The notes under the pieces were generated by a model, which worked only from the letters and a program-made list of their open reading frames with translations, did not search any database and was not told the origin of the DNA. A stretch of 64,000 nt of DNA, taken from contig JBGVKY010000005.1 of the NCBI GenBank assembly GCA_045123995.1, positions 1-64,000 on the forward strand, written 5' to 3'. Origin of the DNA: HGM11501 sp045123995 (lineage in GTDB: Bacteria; Bacillota; Clostridia; CAKSNL01; HGM11501). The position numbers and the translations under genes were made by a program. Each line of letters starts with the position of its first letter. Position 1 is the first letter of the stretch. Below, in pieces: positions 57,455-64,000 of this stretch.

Positions 57455-58051
57455 TTTATTTGTTTTTATGTAATCGAAAAATTGATCATATACCTTTTTT
57501 TCTAAAGAAGACATCAAAAAGCATCCCATGCCCTTCTCTTTTATGAATCTTTGTTCTTTTTCATACAGTGCATTAAGCCGTTGCATTCGAAATTTTGCAG
57601 CAGCAATGCTTATATTGCATATTTTGCTTATTTCTTCTGCTGTTGTAACGCCAACTCCCCACAAAACGCAAGCAGGAGCAAGTATTCTACTGGCAAAAAT
57701 ATTCGCTTCTCGCTCTATGGACAGTTCATCGTTTGACGGTTCGCGATTATATTTGCTCTCAGTATGCATAATGATATGCCCTAATTCATGCGCAATGGTA
57801 AATCTTTGGCGTGCAGTGGTGCACTTTTGATCGTAAAATATAACTCCCTTAAAAGTTACGCCGTCGTTTTGAGAACATATTTTTTCAAGATTGGCGGCTT
57901 TTATTATTTTTTCACCTTTTTCATAGCTTATAATAGGAATATCAAGATTTTTACAGATGCTACTTACCTTAACGGGCAGACAAGTTATATTGTTATCAAT
58001 CAATACCTGCCATGACAAATCTCTCGACTTTCTGTATTTTAAGTAATCCAT
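57449..58051 (-). CDS. ImmA/IrrE-family metallopeptidase
   Basis: 200-residue zinc peptidase. The active site FTIAHELGHIIMHTES (HExxH, about 85-100) is followed by SIEREANIFASRILAPA with the third ligand. In ICEBs1 ImmA cleaves the repressor ImmR after DNA damage or quorum signals, releasing the element. Here the partner would be the convergent XRE gene. No integrase or other element genes are found, so the pair is either a remnant or has been kept for host use. Confidence 0.9.
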   Translation of the reverse strand: MDYLKYRKSRDLSWQVLIDNNITCLPVKVSSICKNLDIPIISYEKGEKIIKAANLEKICSQNDGVTFKGVIFYDQKCTTARQRFTIAHELGHIIMHTESKYNREPSNDELSIEREANIFASRILAPACVLWGVGVTTAEEISKICNISIAAAKFRMQRLNALYEKEQRFIKEKGMGCFLMSSLEKKVYDQFFDYIKTNKL

Positions 58052-58187
58052 AATACTAATATCTCCTTTTAATTGTCTCTCTTAATGTGCATATTATGCA
58101 ATTAGTTTTATTTTACATGATTTGCACTACTTTGTATAGTTCCAAACGAATGTACTTAAAAATAAATAAGGCACTATAAACAAAAAA

Positions 58188-58210
58188 CAAGCACCCTGTG
58201 AGGGTGCTTG
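58188..58210 (-). terminator. Terminator of the tRNA operon
   Basis: AAGCACCCTCACAGGGTGCTT on the minus strand, then GTTTTTTG. It begins a few bases after the CCA end of tRNA-Cys. Confidence 0.88.
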
Positions 58211-58216
58211 TTTTTT

Positions 58217-58290
58217 TGGAGGCGCCACCCAGACTCGAACTGGGGATATAGGTGTTGCAGACCTTTGCCTTACCACTTGGCCATGGCGCC
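58217..58290 (-). tRNA. tRNA-Cys (GCA)
   Basis: Cloverleaf with acceptor GGCGCCA/TGGCGCC, anticodon loop CTGCAAC, T-arm GTTCGAGTC, discriminator T (U73, as expected for Cys) and encoded CCA. 74 bases. Confidence 0.96.
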
Positions 58291-58338
58291 TTATAACAAA
58301 AGTGACGCACCAAACCTGACGCGTCTCTTTTGTGTTTT

Positions 58339-58413
58339 TGGAGCGGAAGACGAGATTCGAACTCGCGACGTTCACCTTGGCAAGGTGACGCTCTACCACT
58401 GAGCCACTCCCGC
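58339..58413 (-). tRNA. tRNA-Gly (GCC)
   Basis: Acceptor GCGGGAG/CTTCCGC, D-arm GCTCAGTGGTAGAGC, anticodon loop TTGCCAA, T-loop TTCGAAT and encoded CCA. 75 bases. Confidence 0.96.
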
Positions 58414-58420
58414 ATTTAAC

Positions 58421-58496
58421 TGGTGCCTCCGACTGGAATCGAACCAGTGACACAAGGATTTTCAGTCCTTTGCTCTACCAACTGAGCTACAGAGGC
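58421..58496 (-). tRNA. tRNA-Phe (GAA)
   Basis: Acceptor GCCTCTG/CGGAGGC, D-arm GCTCAGTTGGTAGAGC, anticodon loop CTGAAAA, T-loop TTCGATT, discriminator A and encoded CCA. 76 bases. Confidence 0.97.
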
Positions 58497-58501
58497 TTAA
58501 A

Positions 58502-58578
58502 TGGCGACCTGGATGGGACTCGAACCCACGACCTCTAGCGTGACAGGCTAGCGTTCTAACCAGCTGAACTACCAGGCC
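58502..58578 (-). tRNA. tRNA-Asp (GTC)
   Basis: Acceptor GGCCTGG/CCAGGTC, anticodon loop CTGTCAC, T-loop TTCGAGT, discriminator G (as expected for Asp) and encoded CCA. 77 bases. Confidence 0.96.
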
Positions 58579-58585
58579 AAAAAAA

Positions 58586-58661
58586 TGGTGGGAACAATAG
58601 GGCTCGAACCTATGACCCTCTGCTTGTAAGGCAGATGCTCTCCCAACTGAGCTATGCTCCC
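58586..58661 (-). tRNA. tRNA-Val (TAC)
   Basis: Acceptor GGGAGCA/TGTTCCC, D-arm GCTCAGTTGGGAGAGC, anticodon loop CTTACAA, T-loop TTCGAGC and encoded CCA. 76 bases. First tRNA of the operon. Confidence 0.96.
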
Positions 58662-58685
58662 ACATCGTTTCTTGCAACGAAATTG

Positions 58686-58714
58686 ATTATATCATACTGC
58701 AATCTATTTGTCAA
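58686..58714 (-). promoter_or_regulatory. Consensus promoter of the tRNA operon
   Basis: TTGACA (58714-58709), 17-base spacer, TATAAT (58691-58686): a perfect match to the sigma-A consensus, as expected for stable RNA. It lies 25 bases before tRNA-Val. Confidence 0.92.
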
Positions 58715-58841
58715 GCATTTTTTTCATTTTTTTGAAAAATTTTTTTGACCTTGCCTCTGCACCTTTAATTGGTGTGCTTAAGTATAATAGCACACATGGA
58801 AAGCTTTGTCAATACCTTTTTTTGTCGAACGAGAAAAAATC

Positions 58842-58888
58842 TTCGGAGTGCAAAAATATGGTTTTTAGCTTTTATTTTACACTCCGAA
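58842..58888 (-). terminator. Terminator-like stem after hslO
   Basis: TTCGGAGTG/CACTCCGAA 9-bp stem with a long AT-rich loop, followed on the minus strand by GATTTTTTC. The rest of 58715-58904 is AT-rich with no gene seen. Confidence 0.6.
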
Positions 58889-58904
58889 AATTTTACACAT
58901 TCCC

Positions 58905-59777
58905 TTATCTTTCGTAAAGCTTTATAAGATGTTCCTTTGAAAAATCAAATGTACGTCTGCAAAAATGGCACTTAAGCTCCGCATGACCGTCAGTTTCTAT
59001 TATATCCTTTAAATCCTCTTTACTGATGGAGCAAAGCGCCCTTTCCATCCTTTCTTCAGAGCAAGGACAAAAATACCCTGTTTCCACATTATCATAGAAA
59101 AACATAGGATGGTCGCTCATTAAGCTTTCTGCCATTTCTTCGGGAGTCATTCCCTTTTCGATGGCTTCCGTAACAGAACCCAAAGCCTTTATGGACTTTT
59201 CGATATCTTCAATATGCTCTTCTCCTGCTCCCGGCAAAAGCTGAATGATAAATCCGCCTGCGCTTTTTACGGACAGGTCCTTATCCACTAAAACACCCAG
59301 TCCTACAGCTGAGGGAGTCTGCTCACTTTCAGCGAAGTATTTTGTGAAATCATCCCCTATTTCTCCTGTCGCAAGGCTTACATGACCTACATAAGGCTCC
59401 TTTAATCCGTAATCCTTTATAATCCCCAGTTCTCCGTCGGTGCCTACAATTCCTCCTACATCAAGATGTCCGTTTTTCTTGGTAGGCAAATCTGCATAAG
59501 GATTTATGCAATAGCCCCTTACCAAAGCAGAACCATCGGTTACTGCACAAATTTTACCGATGGGACCTCCACCTGAAATCTGGACAGTTACTGATGTTTC
59601 CTCGTCTTTCATCATAGCTCCTATCATGGCGGTAGCAGTTAATGTTCTTCCCAGAGCTGCAGCGGCAGTAGCACTGCAACCGTGGATTTTGGCAGCTTCG
59701 TTACAAAGTTCTGTTGTAACCGCAGTATAAATTCTCACAAAGCCATCCATTGTGATGGCTCTTGCTATATAATCCAT
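58905..59777 (-). CDS. hslO: Redox-regulated chaperone Hsp33
   Basis: 290-residue cytoplasmic holdase activated by oxidation of its C-terminal zinc centre. N-terminal signatures include RIYTAVTTELCNEAAKIHGCSATAAAALGR (spread over about 15-44) and GGGPIGKICAV. The zinc site is CPCSEERMERAL (about 238) and CHFCRRTFDF (about 272), giving the CxC...CxxC pattern. As in other anaerobes it protects proteins from peroxide or bleach stress. It stands alone between the peptidase cluster and the tRNA operon. Confidence 0.96.
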   Translation of the reverse strand: MDYIARAITMDGFVRIYTAVTTELCNEAAKIHGCSATAAAALGRTLTATAMIGAMMKDEETSVTVQISGGGPIGKICAVTDGSALVRGYCINPYADLPTKKNGHLDVGGIVGTDGELGIIKDYGLKEPYVGHVSLATGEIGDDFTKYFAESEQTPSAVGLGVLVDKDLSVKSAGGFIIQLLPGAGEEHIEDIEKSIKALGSVTEAIEKGMTPEEMAESLMSDHPMFFYDNVETGYFCPCSEERMERALCSISKEDLKDIIETDGHAELKCHFCRRTFDFSKEHLIKLYER

Positions 59778-59792
59778 AGTAAAAATCCTTTC

Positions 59793-60764
59793 TTATGCCT
59801 TTTTCAAAAATGCAGTGATAAGCTTTATTGCCGCATCCATATCTCTTTTATCAATAGTTTCCGTAGCAGAATGAATATATCTTGCAGGAATAGAAATTCC
59901 ACCTGTTAAAATCCCCCCTGCCGACGTGTGTATTGCACCTGCATCTGTTCCTCCGCTTTTTAATACCTCCATCTGATAGGGTATTTTTTTCTCTACCGCC
60001 ACAGCTATAAGCTTGTTTCGTAAAGCGGCTCCCGTAATTATGGAATTATCCATGACCTTAATTGCTACTCCCTTTCCTAGAGAAACGGAGTTTTTCCCGC
60101 TTTCGGGAGTATCACCAGTCAAGGTTACGTCAACGCTCAATGCCATATCAGGCTTTATACTTTCTGCCACACAAAGAGCTCCTCTTAGCCCCACCTCTTC
60201 CTGAGTGGTGAATACAAAATATAAATCATTTTCACTTTCACATTTTTTTGCCGCCTCAATCAGGGCAAAGCATCCGGCTCTGTTATCTAAAGCCTTGGCT
60301 GATATTTTTTCGCCTATTACTTCAAAGCCGCCTTTGATCACACAGGTATCACCGACAGAAACCAACTTTTCTGCTTCCTCTTTATTTTCCGCACCGATAT
60401 CAATGAATACTTTATCCTGCTTAAGCTTTTCTTCATGCTCATTTTCGTAGGCAATAACTCCCACCTTGCCGTTTTCAAAGGAGCAGAAACGGTTAAGTGT
60501 CAAAAAGGGCGGAAGATAGCCTATCTGGGCGCATCTTAAATATCCTGTTTCTTCAATAAATGTCACCATGAGTCCTATTTCGTCCATGTGGGCGCAAAGC
60601 ATAATCTTTTTGCCATTTCCCTTTTTATGACAGATAAGGTTTCCCATGGCATCCCTATAAATCTCATCTGCGAAAGGGGACATTTCACTCTCTATCGCAC
60701 GGGATATTTCATCCTCCGAACCTGAGGGCCCGAAAGATAAGCAAAGTTTTTCTAAAAGCTTCAT
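59793..60764 (-). CDS. M42-family aminopeptidase (third of three)
   Basis: 323-residue member of the M42 family of dodecameric di-metal aminopeptidases (glutamyl aminopeptidase/deblocking type) that digest peptides in the cytoplasm. Metal ligands are in MLCAHMDEIGLMVTF (about 55-69), ALDNRAGCFALIEA (about 162-175), FTTQEEVGLRGA with catalytic Glu (about 190-201), LSVDVTLTGDTP and a final ARYIHSATE. The gene begins inside the stop of the preceding paralogue (ATGA overlap). Substrate preference cannot be told from sequence. Confidence 0.9.
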   Translation of the reverse strand: MKLLEKLCLSFGPSGSEDEISRAIESEMSPFADEIYRDAMGNLICHKKGNGKKIMLCAHMDEIGLMVTFIEETGYLRCAQIGYLPPFLTLNRFCSFENGKVGVIAYENEHEEKLKQDKVFIDIGAENKEEAEKLVSVGDTCVIKGGFEVIGEKISAKALDNRAGCFALIEAAKKCESENDLYFVFTTQEEVGLRGALCVAESIKPDMALSVDVTLTGDTPESGKNSVSLGKGVAIKVMDNSIITGAALRNKLIAVAVEKKIPYQMEVLKSGGTDAGAIHTSAGGILTGGISIPARYIHSATETIDKRDMDAAIKLITAFLKKA

Positions 60765-61771
60765 ATGAGTTCTCCTTTCACGTTTTCCGCAAAAATTTGT
60801 GCCAGATTTATAAATGCTTCATAGTCGCTTACGCTGGCGACACTTACGGGCGAATGTATATATCTGCAAGGCAAAGCTAAAACAGCCGTTGGAATTCCGC
60901 CTGACGAAAGATGTATAGCCCCTCCGTCGGTTCCACCAGAAATTGACTTTTTGTACTGCCACTTTATACCGTTATCGTTTGCCAGTTTAATCAAAAAATC
61001 CACCATTTTACGGTTTGCAATCATGCTTCTGTCTCTTAAAGGAATACAAACTCCGTCACCCAGTCTTGTAACAAAATCTCTTTCCTTACACCCATAAACA
61101 TCAGAGCAGGTTGTCCCCTCTAAAACCAGAGCTATGTCAGGCTTTATTTTTTTAGCTGCCGCCCTTGCCCCTATTCCTCCTATTTCTTCGCAGGTTGAAA
61201 ATACCCCGTAAAAATCGTAAGGATAGTCTTTTTCCAGCAGCTTTAATAAAACAGCACATCCTACCCTGTCATCCAATGCCTTCCCTTTCATAAATCCGTC
61301 ACCGAAGAAGGAAAACTTTGTATCAAAGGTTATATAATCCCCGATTGATACAAGCTTTTCCGCTTCTTCTTTATCCTTAGCTCCTATATCAATACTTAAA
61401 TTCTTTTCTTCTGCTTTTTTTGACCGCTCATCCTTTTTTTGGAGGTGCACCGCCTTATATCCTATAACACCGGGGATTTTTTTATCCCCGATTAAAACAC
61501 GCTTTGAGACAATGACTCTCTCATCAATCCCTCCGCAGCTTTCAAATTTTATATATCCGCCATCGGTGATTTTTGTTACCATAAATCCCACTTCGTCCAT
61601 GTGAGCGCAAAACATCACCTTTTTATCTGACTGAGTTCCTTTTTTATAAACCATTATGTTTCCTAAATTATCTACCGTGACTTCACCGCTTTTAATGTTT
61701 TTAAGCAAAAATTCCCTTATGGGAGAGCAAAATCCCGAAACTCCGCTTATTTCAGAAAGTCTCTTAAGCAT
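60761..61771 (-). CDS. M42-family aminopeptidase (second of three)
   Basis: About 336 residues from the ATG at 61771, which lies inside the upstream gene's end behind AAGGAGGG. Motifs: MFCAHMDEVGFMVTKI, KALDDRVGCAVLLKL, FSTCEEIGGIGARAAA and PCRYIHSPVS. The catalytic region EEIGGIGARA differs from EEVGLRGA of its neighbours, suggesting another specificity. Between the metal motifs it carries a longer lysine-rich insertion (about 118-130). Confidence 0.9.
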   Translation of the reverse strand: MLKRLSEISGVSGFCSPIREFLLKNIKSGEVTVDNLGNIMVYKKGTQSDKKVMFCAHMDEVGFMVTKITDGGYIKFESCGGIDERVIVSKRVLIGDKKIPGVIGYKAVHLQKKDERSKKAEEKNLSIDIGAKDKEEAEKLVSIGDYITFDTKFSFFGDGFMKGKALDDRVGCAVLLKLLEKDYPYDFYGVFSTCEEIGGIGARAAAKKIKPDIALVLEGTTCSDVYGCKERDFVTRLGDGVCIPLRDRSMIANRKMVDFLIKLANDNGIKWQYKKSISGGTDGGAIHLSSGGIPTAVLALPCRYIHSPVSVASVSDYEAFINLAQIFAENVKGELI

Positions 61772-62768
61772 TAAATTCGCCCTCCTTAATAAATTCAGCA
61801 ATAAGCTTGGCCGCAGCATCTATATCACTTAAAGACAAAACCTCACCTGTTGTATGCATATATCTTATGGGAATTGATATAAGAGCACATTTTGAATTTT
61901 TCCCGCTATTTGCTATTGCCCAGGCGTTTGTGCCGGTATTTCCACCCTCGGTTTCTATCTGGAAAGGAATATCCTTTTCTTTTGCTAATTCAATAAGTCT
62001 TTTAGTGAATTCTAAAGAAAGGCTGGGGCTTATGCAAACAGTCGGCCCTTTTGAAAGGTCAAAGCTTTTTTCCTCTCCTCCCGCTCCTTTACCAAAAGTC
62101 ACATCCACAGAGATGGAATAGTCAGGATCTACCGAATATCCCACGCACTTTGCACCACGAAGCCCCACTTCTTCAAAAACTGTGGCACTTACATATATGT
62201 CAAACTCCGTTTTATCCATATATTCCAGAGCTTTTATCAAGGTTAAAAGACCTGCTCTGTCATCCAAGCATCTCGCAGCACAAAAATCCCCTGAAAGCCG
62301 AGTGAACTCTGCATTGTAAATAGCCACATCCCCTACATTAACAAGCTTTCCTATATCTTCTATTCCTGTATCTATTGCCATGAGCTCAGGCTTTAATTCG
62401 TCGCTTTCGTCTTCTTTTAAAAGGTGAGGCGGTTTTGCTCCTATAACACCATAAATCCGCTCTTTACCAAGAACTGTAACTTCCGAGCCCGGAAGTATCT
62501 TGGGGTCTGTCCCTCCAATGGGAGTAAAAAGCAAAAAACCTCTTTTCTCTATGCCTGTAATCATAAGACCCACTTCATCAATGTGCGCCTCAATCAAAAG
62601 CTTTTTGGCATTTTCTTTTCCCGATTTAATTAAACCCGTTATGTTTCCAAGGGCATCGGTTTTTATATCATCGGTATATTTAGAAAGCATTGTTACGAAA
62701 ACTTCTGATGCCTTGCTTTCATTTCCCGAAATGCCGTAACACTCCGTTAATTTTTTAAGTTCCATCAT
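61764..62768 (-). CDS. M42-family aminopeptidase (first of three)
   Basis: 334 residues. Motifs: LIEAHIDEVGLMITGI (about 59-74), RCLDDRAGLLTLIKAL, ATVFEEVGLRGAKCVG (catalytic Glu, about 198-213), ISVDVTFGKGAGGEEK and PIRYMHTTGEVLSL. Together with the next two genes it forms a tight three-gene array. The start codon overlaps the murD stop by 4 bp, linking it to cell-wall gene expression. Confidence 0.9.
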   Translation of the reverse strand: MMELKKLTECYGISGNESKASEVFVTMLSKYTDDIKTDALGNITGLIKSGKENAKKLLIEAHIDEVGLMITGIEKRGFLLFTPIGGTDPKILPGSEVTVLGKERIYGVIGAKPPHLLKEDESDELKPELMAIDTGIEDIGKLVNVGDVAIYNAEFTRLSGDFCAARCLDDRAGLLTLIKALEYMDKTEFDIYVSATVFEEVGLRGAKCVGYSVDPDYSISVDVTFGKGAGGEEKSFDLSKGPTVCISPSLSLEFTKRLIELAKEKDIPFQIETEGGNTGTNAWAIANSGKNSKCALISIPIRYMHTTGEVLSLSDIDAAAKLIAEFIKEGEFNA

Positions 62769-64000
62769 AACTCATTTACCAGTTCCTTAAATTTATTTCC
62801 GCGCTCTTCAAAGTCACGAAACATATCAAAGCTTGCAGATGCTGGAGAAAGCACAACCTTGTCTCCTTTTTTCGCTGCACTTTTTGCCATGAGTATTGCC
62901 GTTTTGAAATCGTCAGTTTTCTCGGTTTCAACAAAGCCTGTTTTCTTTACGGCTTCGTCAATCTTTTCCGATGTAGCTCCAACCAGTATAAGATGCTTTA
63001 CTTTATCTATAATAGCAGGTCCTAAAGGCTCATAATTCAATTTTTTATCATATCCCCCTGCTATTAAAATAACTTTTTCATTAAAGGAAGAAAGAGTTGC
63101 CATTGTTCTTGTGGGACTTGACGCGATGGAATCGTTGTAATAAGAAACCCCATCTACTTCTTTTACAAATTCATTTCTGTGGGGAACTCCGCCAAAAGAT
63201 ACTGCCACATTTTTTATATCCTCGGGGCTTACATATTCACTCACCGCAGAAATCGCGGTCATATAATTTGCCACATTGTGAAGTCCTAAAATTTTAATAT
63301 CGGATGCGGACAAAATCGCTTTTCCGTCAACGTAAATTTCTCCGCCTTCAAGGTAAACATCTGCTTTTTCCGAAAGAGAAAAGGTTGTAACCTTGCCTTT
63401 GCCCTCTCCTATCATAGAGCGGGTATGGGCATTATCTAAATTTAACACATATCTTCCCTCTTCATTCTGATGTCTGAATATATTCTTTTTTGCATCTATA
63501 TACTCTGAAAAGTCCTTGTGCCAGTCTAAATGATTTTCCGAAAGATTTGTAATAACCGCTACGTCAGCAGATTTTTTCATATTGAAAAGCTGAAAGCTTG
63601 AAAGCTCCAAAACCGCAAAATCTTCCTCTTTTATTATCTCTATATCTCCAATAAGAGGTCTTCCTATATTTCCGCCCAGATGACAGGTGTAGCCTGCCTC
63701 TTTTAAAATATTATAAATCAGGGTGGTTGTGGTCGTCTTCCCGTCGGAGCCTGTTACGCCGAAAATTTTACAGGGGCAAAGCTCAAAGAAAAGCTCCATT
63801 TCACTTGTAAGTATCGTTCCCCTCTGGACTGCTTCTGTAATTTCCTTTTTATCCCCTCTTATACCGGGAGTTTTATATATTATATCGTGAATATAAAGGT
63901 CTTTAAGATAGTCTTCCCCTGCGATTACTTTAACGCCCAGCTTTTCAAGCTCGTCGATAGTTTCTCCAAAGGAATCTATACTTTTTCCGTCACGGACTGT
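62765..64000 (-). CDS. murD: UDP-N-acetylmuramoylalanine-D-glutamate ligase (N-terminus outside window)
   Basis: Cytoplasmic Mur ligase adding D-glutamate to UDP-MurNAc-L-Ala. About 411 residues are visible; the frame is open to the window edge (first codons TVRDGKSIDSFG), so roughly the first 40 residues are missing. Motifs: KTPGIRGDKKEI, the ATP loop FGVTGSDGKTTTT, LELSSFQLFNMK, ITNLSENHLDWHKDFSEYIDAK (spread over about 190-211), GVPHRNEFV, YNDSIASSPTRTMA and VLLSPASASFDMF-type VVLSPASASFDMF. The invariant Asn/His of the central domain are kept. It is followed by the peptidase genes without a gap. Confidence 0.95.
   Translation of the reverse strand, partial: TVRDGKSIDSFGETIDELEKLGVKVIAGEDYLKDLYIHDIIYKTPGIRGDKKEITEAVQRGTILTSEMELFFELCPCKIFGVTGSDGKTTTTTLIYNILKEAGYTCHLGGNIGRPLIGDIEIIKEEDFAVLELSSFQLFNMKKSADVAVITNLSENHLDWHKDFSEYIDAKKNIFRHQNEEGRYVLNLDNAHTRSMIGEGKGKVTTFSLSEKADVYLEGGEIYVDGKAILSASDIKILGLHNVANYMTAISAVSEYVSPEDIKNVAVSFGGVPHRNEFVKEVDGVSYYNDSIASSPTRTMATLSSFNEKVILIAGGYDKKLNYEPLGPAIIDKVKHLILVGATSEKIDEAVKKTGFVETEKTDDFKTAILMAKSAAKKGDKVVLSPASASFDMFRDFEERGNKFKELVNEL

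Noticed and set aside
58113..58677. Open frames of 60-108 codons on both strands across 58.1-58.7 kb
   Set aside because: They are translations of the five tRNA genes, whose cloverleaves and encoded CCA ends are clear.

Overview
The window looks like a chromosomal segment of a low-GC, anaerobic Gram-positive bacterium of the Clostridia. The evidence is a Firmicutes-type dnaG-rpoD-trmK-Nif3 neighbourhood, a surface protein with S-layer homology domains, a rubrerythrin, a glycyl radical enzyme, a Firmicutes-type 6S RNA and AGGAGG ribosome binding sites. Nearly all genes lie on the minus strand. I cannot name a genus.

Layout. 1-3.4 kb: start of a probable ECF vitamin transporter behind a structured leader, rubrerythrin, hemolysin III-like membrane protein, a glycosyltransferase-51 transglycosylase, a DUF436 protein and a broken sigma factor. 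3.4-9.4 kb: vitamin cluster with an ECF S component, a divergent truncated MocR regulator, thiC, thiD, a HAD phosphatase, and a chimera in which a plasmid RepA_N initiator, with its iteron array and attenuator-like leader, is fused to a decapitated thiE. 9.4-11.7 kb: repeat-rich island with an intact DUF559 gene inside perfect 25-bp inverted repeats, a decayed second copy and a lipoprotein. 11.7-21.6 kb: ACT/metallo-beta-lactamase protein, Nif3, a lipoprotein, a CE15-like esterase, trmK, rpoD, dnaG, dgt. 21.6-29.4 kb: isoprenoid, envelope and housekeeping operon (pyrH, frr, uppS, cdsA, dxr, rseP, nusB, xseA, xseB, ispA).

29.5-42.1 kb is the most notable region. A single 13-gene operon runs from a consensus promoter (42052-42080) to a perfect 52-bp palindrome. 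It encodes an LDH-scaffold dehydrogenase carrying the malate-type Arg102, HdrB-HdrC-HdrA, an MvhD/FlxD-like protein, three Flx/Asr-like electron-transfer subunits, a soluble fumarate reductase FrdB-FrdA without membrane anchor, an AspT/SucE-type exchanger and both subunits of class I fumarase. Together they can carry oxaloacetate to malate, fumarate and succinate and export the product. I infer that the Hdr-Flx complex bifurcates NADH electrons between ferredoxin and fumarate in the cytoplasm.

42.1-50.2 kb: 6S RNA, DUF1292 protein, a kdgA-kdgK operon with a palindromic operator, a class II aldolase paired with a glycyl radical enzyme that has no activase nearby, a parvulin, and a diguanylate cyclase split at a dnaX-like slippery site. 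50.3-58.1 kb: small regulators, a 1408-residue SLH protein with two degenerate SGNH domains, an acyl-CoA synthetase, and an XRE/ImmA immunity-type module with four operator palindromes next to tRNA genes. 58.2-64 kb: a Val-Asp-Phe-Gly-Cys tRNA operon, hslO, three tandem M42 peptidases and murD, which runs off the window.
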